Positions 18,765 through 28,823 of a stretch of DNA of 64,000 bases are shown here, in pieces. The translations under genes were made by a program, and so were the position numbers. Source of the stretch: Actinomycetes bacterium (GTDB lineage: Bacteria > Actinomycetota > Actinomycetes > Nanopelagicales > Nanopelagicaceae); the NCBI GenBank assembly GCA_947383695.1, contig OX376642.1, positions 558,001-622,000 of the forward strand. The letters run 5' to 3'. Numbering within the stretch: the stretch's first letter is position 1; every line of letters begins with the position of its first letter. The notes under the pieces were generated by a model. That model saw only the letters and a list, made by a program, of their open reading frames with translations, made no database searches and was not told the DNA's origin.

Positions 18765-21413
18765 ATGAGTAAAAACTCTTTCAACGCAAAGAAGAATCTA
18801 GAAGTTGCGGGTAAGAGTTTCGAGATATTTGATATCTCGCAGATCGATGGCGCAGCTAGCCTTCCTTATAGCTTGAAGGTACTGCTTGAAAACTTATTGC
18901 GCACCGAAGATGGCGCAAACATCACCGCTGATCACATTAAGGCACTTGCTGGGTGGGACCCAACAATTGAGCCAGATACAGAGATTCAATTTACGCCCGC
19001 TCGTGTGATCATGCAGGATTTCACCGGAGTTCCTTGTGTTGTAGATCTTGCAACGATGCGTGAAGCGATCGTTGATCTTGGGGGAGATCCATCAAAGGTG
19101 AACCCGCTTGCGCCCGCTGAACTCGTCATCGATCACTCAGTCATCGCAGATAAGTTTGGAACTAAGGATTCATTTGAGCAAAACACAGATATTGAATACG
19201 AGCGCAATCAAGAGCGCTACCGTTTCTTGCGTTGGGGCCAGACCGCATTTGATGAGTTCAAGGTAGTTCCACCTGGAACAGGAATCGTTCACCAAGTAAA
19301 TATTGAATACCTGGCTCGCGTTGTGATGACTCGAACAGTTGAAGGAACTCTTCGCGCGTACCCAGATACAGTTGTAGGAACAGATTCACACACAACCATG
19401 GTCAATGGACTCGGAGTCCTTGGCTGGGGTGTAGGCGGCATTGAGGCCGAGGCTGCACTTCTTGGACAACCTGTATCGATGTTGATTCCACGTGTTGTTG
19501 GTTTCAAGTTAACTGGTGAGCTTCCATTAGGAACAACAGCAACTGATATGGCACTTACCATCACTGAGATTCTGCGCAAGGTCGGTGTTGTCGGCAAGTT
19601 TGTCGAATTCTTTGGCCCAGGAGTTACCTCCGTACCAATGGCTAACCGCACAACAATTGGAAACATGAGCCCTGAGTACGGCTCAACATGTGCAATCTTC
19701 CCAATTGATGAAGAGACTCTTCGCTACCTGCGCCTCACTGGACGAACAGATGATCAAGTTGCTTTGGTTGAAAAGTATGCAAAGGCTCAAGGAATGTGGC
19801 ATGACCCATCTGTAGAGCCACGTTTCTCACAAGTTGTAGAGCTAGATCTTTCAACAGTTGTTCCATCGATTTCAGGACCAAAGCGCCCACAAGATCGCAT
19901 CTCTTTGAGCGATTCAAAGAGTGCTTTTGAAAAGATTGTTCCAACCTACTTTGGAGATAAGACTCAAAAGGGTGAGGTTGCAGCTGGTTCAACCCGTGTT
20001 AAAAATGGTGATGTTGTAATCGCTTCAATCACATCATGTACAAATACCTCAAACCCATCTGTCATGATCGGTGCCGCATTGCTGGCTAAAAAGGCGGTAG
20101 AAAAGGGTTTGAAGTCAAAGCCTTGGGTGAAGACAACTTTGGCACCAGGATCAAAGGTTGTTACAGATTATTACGATCGCGCAAATCTGACTCAGTACAT
20201 GGAAGCGCTGGGCTTTAACCTCGTTGGTTATGGTTGCGTTACATGTATTGGTAACTCAGGACCACTTCCTATTGAGATCAGCAAAGCGGTCAATGAGGCA
20301 GATCTTGCTGTGACAGCGGTTCTATCTGGAAACCGTAACTTTGAGGGTCGCATTAGCCCAGATGTGAAGATGAATTACTTGGCTTCACCTCCGCTAGTTG
20401 TTGCATATGCAATTGCTGGCACCATGGATCATGATTTTGAAACAGATTCACTCGGAAAGGACACATCAGGAAATGATGTGTACCTCAAGGACATCTGGCC
20501 ATCACCTCAAGAGATTCAAGCTGTTATTGATTCATCTATCTCATCTGAGATGTTTACAAAGGATTATGCAACGGTTTTCGAGGGAGATCATCGTTGGAAG
20601 TCCCTTGCAACTCCTACCGGCAAGGTCTTTGAGTGGGATGCCAAGTCAACATATGTTCGCAAACCTCCATACTTTGAAGGAATGCCAAAGAACCCAACTC
20701 CTGTAACTGATATTTCAGGTGCACGTGTCTTGGCAGTTCTTGGTGATTCAGTTACGACAGACCACATTTCTCCAGCTGGAAATATCAAGGCTGATTCACC
20801 AGCAGGAAAGTACTTAGCAGAGCATGGAATTGAAAGAGCAGATTTCAACTCTTATGGATCTCGTCGTGGTAACCACGAGGTAATGATTCGTGGAACTTTT
20901 GCAAACATTCGTTTGAAGAATCTGTTGCTCAATGGTGTTGAGGGTGGATTCACCCGAAACTTCTTGGCCAATGGTGATCAGACAACCATTTACGAGGCAT
21001 CAGTTGCTTACCAAGCAGCTGGAATTCCACTAGTTATTTTGGCTGGTAAAGAGTACGGATCAGGATCTTCACGTGACTGGGCAGCAAAGGGAACTGCATT
21101 ACTTGGTGTTCGCGCTGTAATCGCTGAAAGCTTTGAGCGAATTCACCGTTCTAACTTAATTGGAATGGGTGTACTGCCATTGCAGTTTAAGGATGGTCAA
21201 ACCGCTGCATCACTTGGTCTCGATGGAACAGAAGTTTTCTCCATCACCGGTATCACTGCGCTCAATAACGGTGGAGTTCCAAAGGAGCTCACAGTTGCAG
21301 CCGGGGACACAACATTTACTGCAAAGGTTCGTATCGATACACCTGGTGAAGCCGATTACTACCGTCACGGTGGAATCATGCAGTACGTACTGCGTTCATT
21401 ACTGGTTGAGTAA
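18765..21413 (+). CDS. acnA: Aconitate hydratase
   Basis: An 882-aa monomeric aconitase (AcnA/IRP type) converting citrate to isocitrate in the TCA cycle. The [4Fe-4S] ligands are in SCTNTSNPS and [30 protein letters not shown] and the C-terminal swivel domain with [13 protein letters not shown] are strongly conserved. AAAGGC precedes the ATG by seven bases. It is followed after 16 bases by dxs, a neighbourhood also seen in Streptomyces. Confidence 0.98.
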   Translation: MSKNSFNAKKNLEVAGKSFEIFDISQIDGAASLPYSLKVLLENLLRTEDGANITADHIKALAGWDPTIEPDTEIQFTPARVIMQDFTGVPCVVDLATMREAIVDLGGDPSKVNPLAPAELVIDHSVIADKFGTKDSFEQNTDIEYERNQERYRFLRWGQTAFDEFKVVPPGTGIVHQVNIEYLARVVMTRTVEGTLRAYPDTVVGTDSHTTMVNGLGVLGWGVGGIEAEAALLGQPVSMLIPRVVGFKLTGELPLGTTATDMALTITEILRKVGVVGKFVEFFGPGVTSVPMANRTTIGNMSPEYGSTCAIFPIDEETLRYLRLTGRTDDQVALVEKYAKAQGMWHDPSVEPRFSQVVELDLSTVVPSISGPKRPQDRISLSDSKSAFEKIVPTYFGDKTQKGEVAAGSTRVKNGDVVIASITSCTNTSNPSVMIGAALLAKKAVEKGLKSKPWVKTTLAPGSKVVTDYYDRANLTQYMEALGFNLVGYGCVTCIGNSGPLPIEISKAVNEADLAVTAVLSGNRNFEGRISPDVKMNYLASPPLVVAYAIAGTMDHDFETDSLGKDTSGNDVYLKDIWPSPQEIQAVIDSSISSEMFTKDYATVFEGDHRWKSLATPTGKVFEWDAKSTYVRKPPYFEGMPKNPTPVTDISGARVLAVLGDSVTTDHISPAGNIKADSPAGKYLAEHGIERADFNSYGSRRGNHEVMIRGTFANIRLKNLLLNGVEGGFTRNFLANGDQTTIYEASVAYQAAGIPLVILAGKEYGSGSSRDWAAKGTALLGVRAVIAESFERIHRSNLIGMGVLPLQFKDGQTAASLGLDGTEVFSITGITALNNGGVPKELTVAAGDTTFTAKVRIDTPGEADYYRHGGIMQYVLRSLLVE

Positions 21414-21429
21414 AACCTACTCATAGACA

Positions 21430-23289
21430 ATGAAAATCAATATTCAGTCGCCAGAAGATCTGCGGGGCATGAGCCCTGCGCAATTAGATCAGCTGGCCTC
21501 TGATATTCGTGAGTTTCTCATTGAGAAGGTATCTCGCACAGGTGGCCACCTTGGCCCAAATCTAGGTGTTGTTGAATTAACCATCGCTGTACATAGAGTT
21601 TTTCAATCACCACGCGATGTTGTTCTCTTCGACACTGGACATCAATCATATGTTCACAAGATTCTCACCGGTCGGGCAGATCAATTTGATCTTCTAAGAC
21701 AACGTGATGGAATTTCAGGTTACCCAAATCGTCGTGAAAGTGAGCACGATGTCATTGAGAACTCTCATGCATCGACCGCTCTATCGTGGGCAGATGGAGT
21801 TTCACGGGGTTTTTCACTTACAGGTCAATCTCAACGCCATGTAGTTGCTGTTGTGGGCGATGGAGCTTTAACTGGAGGAATGTCATGGGAGGCGCTGAAT
21901 AACCTATCTCCTGAATCCGATAGAAATTTAGTAATTGTTGTAAACGACAATGAACGATCGTACTCACCTACAATTGGTGGATTGGCGACGTATCTAACAA
22001 CGTTACGTGCGAGCAAAGAGTATGAACGGATTTTGGGCCGTGGCAAGAGAATGCTTCATAACACTCCTGTTGTTGGAAAGTACATTTATGGAACTTTGCA
22101 TGGCATGAAAAAGGGAATCAAGGACATGGTTGCCCCGCAAGGAATGTTTGAAGATTTAGGGTTTAAGTACTTAGGACCCATTGATGGCCATGACATTGCT
22201 GCGATGGAAAAGACCTTGCAGATGGCGAAAGAGTTTGGCTCACCCGTGATTGTTCATGCGATTACCGAAAAGGGACGTGGATACACACCTGCCCTCGAAG
22301 ATATTGCGGAAAAGTTTCACGCTGTTGGAATTGTGGATCCAGTTACTGGTAAGCCGGTTAAAGCTTCTGCACCATCGTGGACCAACGTGTTTTCAGAAGA
22401 AATTACACAAATTGGCCGAGACAATTCAAAGGTTGTTGCAATAACCGCTGCAATGCTTGGTCCAACGGGCTTAGACAAGTTCGCGCATAACTTTCCAGAC
22501 AGAACTATCGATGTTGGTATCGCCGAACAGCACGCGGTCACCAGCGCAGCTGGATTGGCCTACGCTGGAATGCATCCAGTGATCGCGATTTACTCAACAT
22601 TTCTCAATCGAGCATTTGATCAGCTGCTCCTTGATGTCGCTCTACACAATGCAGGTGTCACCTTTGTCTTAGACCGCGCCGGTATTACAGGAGATGATGG
22701 TCCATCGCACCACGGAATTTGGGATTTAGCATTAACTGGAATAGTTCCACATATGCGCGTTGGAGCTCCACGCGATGGTGCACGTTTGAAGGAAGTATTG
22801 CGTGAGTGTGTAGAAATTTCTCACGCCCCTTCTATGCTGCGATTCCCAAAGGGCGCTGTACCTGCTGACATTCCAGCCATTGAACGGGTAGCGGGCGTCG
22901 ATATCTTGCATCGCTCTGCTTCGAAGAAGGTTCTCCTGATAAGCGTTGGAGCAATGGCGGGAATGGCTATTGAGGTAGCGCAAATCGCGCACGAGCAATC
23001 AATTGAGATTACAGTCGTAGATCCTGTCTGGGTAAAGCCGATCTCTCCGACAGTGATTTCGATGTGTGGTGAATACTCAACTGTTGTTGTTCTTGAGGAT
23101 GGAATTAAGCATGCAGGTATCGCAAGTGCGATCTCTGAAAGCTTGAGAGAGGCAGGAATAAATTGTTCCTTGCACTCCATCGGTGTCCCATTGGAATTTA
23201 TCGAGCACTCAAAGCGCAATGAAATTCTTGATGACCTAGAAATCACCCCTGCTGCAATTGTGCAACAGATTGCAGGGTGGGTTTCTTAA
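21430..23289 (+). CDS. dxs: 1-deoxy-D-xylulose-5-phosphate synthase
   Basis: A 619-aa thiamine-diphosphate enzyme that condenses pyruvate and glyceraldehyde-3-phosphate, the first step of the MEP isoprenoid pathway. The TPP motif GDGALTGGMSWEALNN is near residues 142-157, and the transketolase pyrimidine-binding domain begins DVGIAEQHAVTSAAGLAYAG. The GDDGPSHHGIWDL segment is typical of Dxs. Isoprenoid precursors also feed MiaA and carotenoid or quinone synthesis. Confidence 0.97.
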   Translation: MKINIQSPEDLRGMSPAQLDQLASDIREFLIEKVSRTGGHLGPNLGVVELTIAVHRVFQSPRDVVLFDTGHQSYVHKILTGRADQFDLLRQRDGISGYPNRRESEHDVIENSHASTALSWADGVSRGFSLTGQSQRHVVAVVGDGALTGGMSWEALNNLSPESDRNLVIVVNDNERSYSPTIGGLATYLTTLRASKEYERILGRGKRMLHNTPVVGKYIYGTLHGMKKGIKDMVAPQGMFEDLGFKYLGPIDGHDIAAMEKTLQMAKEFGSPVIVHAITEKGRGYTPALEDIAEKFHAVGIVDPVTGKPVKASAPSWTNVFSEEITQIGRDNSKVVAITAAMLGPTGLDKFAHNFPDRTIDVGIAEQHAVTSAAGLAYAGMHPVIAIYSTFLNRAFDQLLLDVALHNAGVTFVLDRAGITGDDGPSHHGIWDLALTGIVPHMRVGAPRDGARLKEVLRECVEISHAPSMLRFPKGAVPADIPAIERVAGVDILHRSASKKVLLISVGAMAGMAIEVAQIAHEQSIEITVVDPVWVKPISPTVISMCGEYSTVVVLEDGIKHAGIASAISESLREAGINCSLHSIGVPLEFIEHSKRNEILDDLEITPAAIVQQIAGWVS

Positions 23290-23307
23290 CCTAAAAACTT
23301 CAGCGAT

Positions 23308-25416
23308 CTAAGGAAGAGATGCAACTCCCTTTTCATGGAAGCGCTTGCCAGTTACTGATTCGCTAATTCCTTCGCGATCCAAGTACGGCAGAATTCCACC
23401 CAAATGCATCGGCCATCCAGCGCCCATCAACATACACAGATCGATCTCTGCTGGTGTTGTTACAACGCCTTCATCCAACATCATGCGAGCTTCTTCCGCT
23501 AACGCCTTCAGTGCACGCGCACGTACCTGCTCGGCGGTAGATGGAGTTGAACCCTTTTCGATGAGAGCAAGTGCTGCAGGGTTTGCACCAACTGAGCCAT
23601 CCTCGCCCTTGATGTAGAAGTTACGAACACCCTCTTTAACCATGCGCTGCATAGTTGGGGAGATTCTGTAACGAGGACCGAGGTTGTTATGCAATGTTTC
23701 AGACACATGCAAAGCAACACCAGGACCTACAAGATCCAGTAGCTGGAATGGAGACATTGGGAAACCAATCTCCATCATCGCTGAATCTGCAACCTCAGGA
23801 GATGTTCCTTCATCAACTGCATCGGTAACCTCACCCATGAAACGTGTCAGCAAGCGATTGACCACAAATCCAGGTGCATCCTTACAAATAATCATTGTCT
23901 TCTTGAGCTCTTTACCCACTGCGATAGCTGTTGCAGTTGTCGCATCATCTGTTGTTGATGTGCGTGCAACCTCTAGCAACGGCATAACTGCAACTGGATT
24001 AAAGAAGTGGAAGCCAACAACCCGCTCTGGATTCTTCAATCCTTCAGTCATGCGTTCAACCGATAGGGAAGAGGTGTTAGTTGCCAATACACATTCTGGA
24101 GAAACAATGTTTTCGAGCTTCTTAAATAGCTCTTGCTTAAGTGACAGCTCCTCAAAGATCGCTTCAATGACAAAGTCACATCCGGCAAACACTGATTGAT
24201 CTGCAGAGCCAGAGACAAGAAGTGATAAACGTCCAGCAGATTCTGGACTCATTCTCTTCTTCTCAACTAGCTTTGCGAGCTCATTGTGCACCCAAGCAAC
24301 ACCCTTATCAGCGCGGGCTTGATCAATATCTGTCATTACGACAGGACACTTAAGGTTGCGCACCATGAGCAGTGCCAACTGTGATGCCATCAATCCCGCA
24401 CCAACAACACCAACCTTGGTTACCTTACGAGCAAGAGCGGGCCTTGGTGCACCCTCTACCTTTTTGCGCTTCTTCTGGATCAAATTAAATGCATACAGAG
24501 ATGCACGTAGGGGATCGGACATTGTTAAATCAGCAAGCACCTGATCCTCAGCATCAAAACCTTGACCTAATGTGTTTGTTCGAGCCGCGGCAATAAGTTC
24601 TAGTGCCTTTGTTGGAGATGCGATTTGAGCTCCACCATACTTCTTAAGTGCAGCTGCCTTTCCTGTCGCTAAGGCACTTTCCCATGCGGGATCGTTGCTG
24701 TAATCGGCGCGTTCGATCTTTGTACTTCCATTCAAAACATTAACTGCAAAGCCAATTGAGCGCTCTAGGAAATCTGCTGGCTCAAACATCGCATCGACAA
24801 CACCAAGTTTCAGGGCATCCTTTGCCTTCATCATTGTGTTGTTATTTAAAGCGTTGAGCATGATTACCTGAACTGCACGCTCCGGCCCGATCAACTTCGG
24901 CAGGATTGTCGCCCCGCCCCAGCCCGGAACTAGACCAAGGAAAACCTCTGGCAGTGCGGTAAATGCTGTTGATGCAACTGTGCGGTAGTGACAGTGAAGT
25001 CCAACTTCAAGTCCACCACCGAGTGCAAGACCGTTGATAAAGGCAAAGGTAGGAATTGAACTTTCGCCAAGTCGGCGAAATACATCATGACCTAACTTTC
25101 CAATCGCTAATGATTGACTGCGCTCACTTAAAAATGAGAGCGCTGAAAGATCAGCACCTGCTGCAAAGATAAATGGCTTACCTGTAATTGCAATCGCTGC
25201 TGGCTTGCGAGCAATCGCATCTGTAATCGCAGCATCCAGCGCCTTTACAGATTGTGGACCAAAGGTATTGGGACGGTTGTGGTCATGGCCATTATCCAAA
25301 GTAATTAACGCCATCGATCCTTTGCCACCAAAAGCGGCAAGATCAATATCGCGAACTAAAGCGTTGGTGACAACCTCTTCAGGTGCACCAGCTGGAAGAG
25401 TGATATCTGCGCTCAT
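23308..25416 (-). CDS. fadB: Bifunctional enoyl-CoA hydratase / 3-hydroxyacyl-CoA dehydrogenase (FadB type)
   Basis: A 702-aa beta-oxidation multifunctional enzyme. The N-terminal crotonase domain (about 1-300) has INGLALGGGLEVGLHC and LPEVFLGLVPGWGGA with the two catalytic glutamates. A Rossmann NAD-binding segment (VGVVGAGLMASQLALL) starts the dehydrogenase half, with TNTSSLSVERM and GFHFFNPVAVMPLLE. I chose ATG at 25416, with GGAGC upstream; earlier in-frame starts extend into fadA. It begins two bases after the fadA stop, forming a fadA-fadB operon. Confidence 0.95.
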   Translation of the reverse strand: MSADITLPAGAPEEVVTNALVRDIDLAAFGGKGSMALITLDNGHDHNRPNTFGPQSVKALDAAITDAIARKPAAIAITGKPFIFAAGADLSALSFLSERSQSLAIGKLGHDVFRRLGESSIPTFAFINGLALGGGLEVGLHCHYRTVASTAFTALPEVFLGLVPGWGGATILPKLIGPERAVQVIMLNALNNNTMMKAKDALKLGVVDAMFEPADFLERSIGFAVNVLNGSTKIERADYSNDPAWESALATGKAAALKKYGGAQIASPTKALELIAAARTNTLGQGFDAEDQVLADLTMSDPLRASLYAFNLIQKKRKKVEGAPRPALARKVTKVGVVGAGLMASQLALLMVRNLKCPVVMTDIDQARADKGVAWVHNELAKLVEKKRMSPESAGRLSLLVSGSADQSVFAGCDFVIEAIFEELSLKQELFKKLENIVSPECVLATNTSSLSVERMTEGLKNPERVVGFHFFNPVAVMPLLEVARTSTTDDATTATAIAVGKELKKTMIICKDAPGFVVNRLLTRFMGEVTDAVDEGTSPEVADSAMMEIGFPMSPFQLLDLVGPGVALHVSETLHNNLGPRYRISPTMQRMVKEGVRNFYIKGEDGSVGANPAALALIEKGSTPSTAEQVRARALKALAEEARMMLDEGVVTTPAEIDLCMLMGAGWPMHLGGILPYLDREGISESVTGKRFHEKGVASLP

Positions 25417-25418
25417 AA

Positions 25419-26606
25419 TTACTTTGCTCCCTTGAAGTGTGGGTTTTCCCAGATAACAGTTCCGCCCATGCCTAAACCGATACACATCGTTGTAACTCCA
25501 TAACGTACCTCTGGATGTGTTTCAAAGGTACGAGCAAGGTTGAGCATTAAGCGCACACCAGATGATGCAAGTGGGTGACCGACAGCAATTGCACCACCAT
25601 ATGGATTTACACGAGGATCATCATCTGCAATTCCAAAGTGATCTAAAAAGGCGATTACTTGAACAGCAAAGGCCTCATTGATCTCAAAGGCACCGATATC
25701 TTCAATTTTTAGACCAGCTTGCTTCAGCGCCTTAATAGTTGATGGCACCGGTCCATATCCCATGATCTCTGGTTCAACACCGGCAAATGCAAAGGTAACC
25801 ATCTTTGCCTTAATTGTTAATCCAAGTTCAAGGGCCTTTTCTTCACTGGCTAGCAGCGCAGCTGTTGCACCATCATTGAGACCAGATGAGTTTCCTGGTG
25901 TCACACGCCCTGCTGGACGAAATGGTGTCTTCAATCCTGCAAGACCCTCCATCGTTGTCTGTGGGCGAGGTGCTTCATCAGCTGTTGCAACTGTCCAACC
26001 AAGCTCTGCACTACGTGCTGCAGTTGGAATTAAATCTCTCTGAATCTTTCCATCTGCATACGCCTGGGCAGTTTTAAGTTGCGAGTTCATCGCGTAACGA
26101 TCTGCGCGCTCTTTAGTCAATTGCGGAAAGCGATCATGCAAACGCTCAGCTGTTGCTCCCATTGCAAGTGCATCCTGTTCAACGATGCGCTCTGCTAAGT
26201 ACCGTGGATTTGGATCCATGCCTTCACCCATTGGGTGGTTGCCCATATGTTCAACTCCACCGGCGATAGCGATCTCATTTGCTCCCATTGCAATCGCACC
26301 TGCAATAGTTGTGACAGCGGTTAACGCACCTGCGCACCAACGATCAATTGAGTATCCAGGAACTGTGTTAGGTAAACCTGATAACAAAGCTGCGCTGCGA
26401 CCAATATTCATTCCCTGATCACCGGTTTGTGTTGCAGCGGCGATCGCGACATCTTCAATAGAAGCGGGATCAATTGTTGGGTTTCTTTCCAAGAGGCCAC
26501 GAATTGCGCGGACCATCAAATCATCTGCACGAGTTCCGGCGTACATGCCGCCGGCCTTTCCAAATGGGGTACGAACAGCATCAACGAGAACTACGGTGCG
26601 AGACAT
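25419..26606 (-). CDS. fadA: Acetyl-CoA C-acyltransferase (thiolase, FadA type)
   Basis: A 395-aa degradative thiolase, the last step of beta-oxidation. The nucleophile is Cys91 in SIDRWCAGALT; GHPLASSG and the C-terminal CIGLGMGG carry the histidine and second catalytic cysteine. It is the first gene of the operon with fadB, with AAAGGA as ribosome site. A palindrome that may be an operator lies 32-45 bases upstream of its start. Confidence 0.96.
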   Translation of the reverse strand: MSRTVVLVDAVRTPFGKAGGMYAGTRADDLMVRAIRGLLERNPTIDPASIEDVAIAAATQTGDQGMNIGRSAALLSGLPNTVPGYSIDRWCAGALTAVTTIAGAIAMGANEIAIAGGVEHMGNHPMGEGMDPNPRYLAERIVEQDALAMGATAERLHDRFPQLTKERADRYAMNSQLKTAQAYADGKIQRDLIPTAARSAELGWTVATADEAPRPQTTMEGLAGLKTPFRPAGRVTPGNSSGLNDGATAALLASEEKALELGLTIKAKMVTFAFAGVEPEIMGYGPVPSTIKALKQAGLKIEDIGAFEINEAFAVQVIAFLDHFGIADDDPRVNPYGGAIAVGHPLASSGVRLMLNLARTFETHPEVRYGVTTMCIGLGMGGTVIWENPHFKGAK

Positions 26607-26637
26607 GGTTCATCCTTTGTTAGGTATGAGCCAAATG

Positions 26638-26651
26638 TTACTCGCCAGTAA
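26638..26651. promoter_or_regulatory. Palindromic operator candidate upstream of fadA-fadB
   Basis: TTACT-CGCC-AGTAA is an inverted repeat with five-base arms and a four-base centre. It lies 32-45 bases upstream of the fadA ATG and overlaps a possible -10 (TAACAT, read on the minus strand). The geometry is that of small TetR-family operators, which commonly control fatty-acid oxidation in Actinobacteria. No cognate regulator is encoded nearby. Confidence 0.4.
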
Positions 26652-26671
26652 GGATTTGTAACAGTACCTAC

Positions 26672-27484
26672 TTACGCTTTTGCTGTGACCTTTGGCTTAG
26701 CAAGGTAAGGGACCAAAACCGCGCCTAGGTAGAGAACCCAGACACCCAGTTGTAGCCATGAGGTTGTTGTATCAAAGCCAATGGTTCCAGACAGTGAGGC
26801 ACCGAGGATTGAATCCTTGGCGATAAATGAGGTCACATCCCAGACAAAGGCATCAGGACCTGGAAGGTAGCCAAGCTCCTGGAACTCGTGGACTCCGTAG
26901 GACAAAACTCCTGCTGCAACGATGATCAGCGCAACACCTGAGTACTTGAAAAACTTTGAAAGGTTGAGCTTGATTGCGCTCTTGTAGATCATGAAGCCAA
27001 GGGTGATGGAAAGTGCAAAGCCCAAGACAAGGCCGGCTGTTGGGCTAGCGATATCTTGAACAGTTTGGAAGTTTGTATACACAAATAATGAGGTTTCTAG
27101 ACCTTCACGGATAACTGCGAAGAATGCCGCTGCTGCGATTGCGATTGGACCAACTGTTGCAGCCGCCTCAACCTTTCCTTCTAGCTCGCCCTTTAAATGA
27201 CGTGCTGTGCGCTTCATCCAGAAAACCATCCATGTCACCAATGCGACAGCGATAAATGATGTAACGCCGGCAAATAGCTCCTCGCCGCGCTCGCTCAAAG
27301 AGACAGAGGTCAGGGTCAGGAAGGCACCCAATGCGATGCTGGCAACCACAGCGATGGCGACACCGCTCCATAGTGGCTTTAAATACCCGTGGCGCTTTGT
27401 CTTGACGATGTAGGCGACGAGAATTCCAACGATCAATGAGGCCTCTAGGCCCTCGCGCAAGGCGATGATGAAGGTACTTAGCAT
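26672..27484 (-). CDS. FTR1-family iron permease
   Basis: A 270-aa membrane protein of the FTR1/EfeU high-affinity iron (or lead) permease family, with about seven membrane segments. Two REGLE motifs, the iron-handling signature, are present: REGLEASL at 10-17 and REGLETSLFVY near 133. No EfeO- or EfeB-like gene adjoins it, so it is an orphan permease. ATG at 27484 gives the canonical N-terminus and lies seven bases after a TAGATT -10; an in-frame ATG at 27520 would fall within the upstream palindrome. Confidence 0.92.
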   Translation of the reverse strand: MLSTFIIALREGLEASLIVGILVAYIVKTKRHGYLKPLWSGVAIAVVASIALGAFLTLTSVSLSERGEELFAGVTSFIAVALVTWMVFWMKRTARHLKGELEGKVEAAATVGPIAIAAAAFFAVIREGLETSLFVYTNFQTVQDIASPTAGLVLGFALSITLGFMIYKSAIKLNLSKFFKYSGVALIIVAAGVLSYGVHEFQELGYLPGPDAFVWDVTSFIAKDSILGASLSGTIGFDTTTSWLQLGVWVLYLGAVLVPYLAKPKVTAKA

Positions 27485-27520
27485 GAGAGAAAATCTAGAG
27501 GGTGTTAGGGAATTACGCAA
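27485..27520 (-). promoter_or_regulatory. FTR1 gene promoter, leaderless type
   Basis: On the minus strand TTGCGT (27520-27515) is followed by exactly 17 bases and TAGATT (27097 offset: 27097 is not used; hexamer at 27492-27497), then seven bases to the ATG at 27484. Both hexamers match the TTGnnn/TAnnnT primary-sigma pattern. The same hexamer pair occurs before padR. The transcript would begin at or next to the ATG, and the spacer has no ribosome-binding site. Confidence 0.6.
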
Positions 27521-27539
27521 CTCTTATGTTGCGTAATTC
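27510..27539. promoter_or_regulatory. 12-bp perfect inverted repeat on the FTR1 promoter
   Basis: GAATTACGCAAC (27510-27521) and GTTGCGTAATTC (27528-27539) are perfect inverted copies separated by six bases. The arm nearer FTR1 contains the -35 TTGCGT, so a dimeric protein bound here would be expected to block polymerase. The far arm begins in the stop codon of the RNase D gene. It is not followed by a T-run, so it is a poor terminator. It does not resemble the Fur or DtxR/IdeR consensus. Confidence 0.55.
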
Positions 27540-28821
27540 AGCCCTCTTCTGGGGTGTTTTCTGCCACTTCAACGGGCAGGGGTTCACGCTCAAGTAGGGC
27601 GGCTGCAAGGGCAGGAGCCACCAGATCGATCTGCCATTGGCGGGCCCCGAGCTCTGCCAGCCCCTTTTCAACCTCTGAAATCGACAAGGTTGTCGTTGCT
27701 CCAACAGGAGGCTTCCAACATATGCGTCGAACATGTTCAGGGGTAATTAAGTTCTCTACCGGAATCTGATTTTCTTGAGCGATTAATTCAATCGCAGCAC
27801 GTGCATGTGAGAGCGGAGCAAATTTTTCCGGAAACTTGTCTCGCCACAATTTAATGGGTGGCAAGGTGTCAGCGTTTGTTCGCATTGCTGGCCATTGTTC
27901 TTCAGGCATGGAAACAGCTGTAGCGATTGAATCGAGCCACAGTTGAAGATTTTCCATCCAGCGCGCACGAAGTCCTAGCGGACGTAAAGTTTTTTCAAAC
28001 TCCTTTTTATTTGTTGGTACCGCAATTGCAAGTTCTACGATTGCAGAATCATTGAGTAGTTTTCCTGGTGCAATATCTTGTCGTGCTGCAACCTCATCAC
28101 GTGCAACCCATAATGATTTTATGACCGCTAGTTGGTCACGTCTTTTTATCTTATGCATCCCCGAAGTTCTGCGCCACGGATCTACACGAGGCGGTGCAGG
28201 GGGAGCCTTTAAAATTGATGCAAACTCTTCTAGCGCCCATGGCAACTTTTTAGATTCTTCCAATATGGAATACATGCGATCGCGAAGTTCGACTAGTAAT
28301 TCAACATCCAAGGCTGCATAAGTAAGCCACTCTTGTGGCAAGGGACGGGCCGACCAATCGGCGGCGCTGTGCTCCTTTGCAAGTAAGACTCCCATTAATG
28401 ATTCAAGTAATGGACCTAGACCAACCCGCGGTAAACCAGCGATTCTGCCTGCTAATTCAGTGTCAAAGAGCTTGATCGGATTAATCCCAACTTCACGCAG
28501 GCAGGGTAAATCTTGTGTGCTGGCATGAAGAATTACTTCATCGGTGTTAAGCAATGTGTTGAGATCAGCAAACAATTGATGGCCAGGGCCAAATGGAATC
28601 GGATCAATTAAATGTAACCCACCATCTTTTCGCTTTATCTGAATCAGATACGCCCTGGCGCTATATCGAAAACCTGATGCACGTTCAGCATCTACAGCAA
28701 AGGGACCTGAGCCTTGAGACAAGGTGGCAAGCGCCTCTTTGAAAGCGGCTTCAGTATCGATGACCTGCGGAGTTCCGTCTGCTGGTTGCAGCAAAGGAGT
28801 AGCAACTACCTCTTCACTCAT
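27538..28821 (-). CDS. RNase D-like 3'-5' exonuclease with HRDC domain
   Basis: A 427-aa DEDD exonuclease. FAVDAERASGF near residues 38-48 holds the first Asp/Glu pair; HASTQDLPCL and YAALDVELLVEL carry the remaining catalytic acids. An HRDC domain is at about 220-300 (DQLAVIKSLWVARDEVAARQ). The actinobacterial family is paired with DUF3000, as here, two bases apart. It probably trims stable RNA 3' ends; the precise substrates are unknown. Confidence 0.93.
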   Translation of the reverse strand: MSEEVVATPLLQPADGTPQVIDTEAAFKEALATLSQGSGPFAVDAERASGFRYSARAYLIQIKRKDGGLHLIDPIPFGPGHQLFADLNTLLNTDEVILHASTQDLPCLREVGINPIKLFDTELAGRIAGLPRVGLGPLLESLMGVLLAKEHSAADWSARPLPQEWLTYAALDVELLVELRDRMYSILEESKKLPWALEEFASILKAPPAPPRVDPWRRTSGMHKIKRRDQLAVIKSLWVARDEVAARQDIAPGKLLNDSAIVELAIAVPTNKKEFEKTLRPLGLRARWMENLQLWLDSIATAVSMPEEQWPAMRTNADTLPPIKLWRDKFPEKFAPLSHARAAIELIAQENQIPVENLITPEHVRRICWKPPVGATTTLSISEVEKGLAELGARQWQIDLVAPALAAALLEREPLPVEVAENTPEEG

Positions 28822-28823
28822 TT

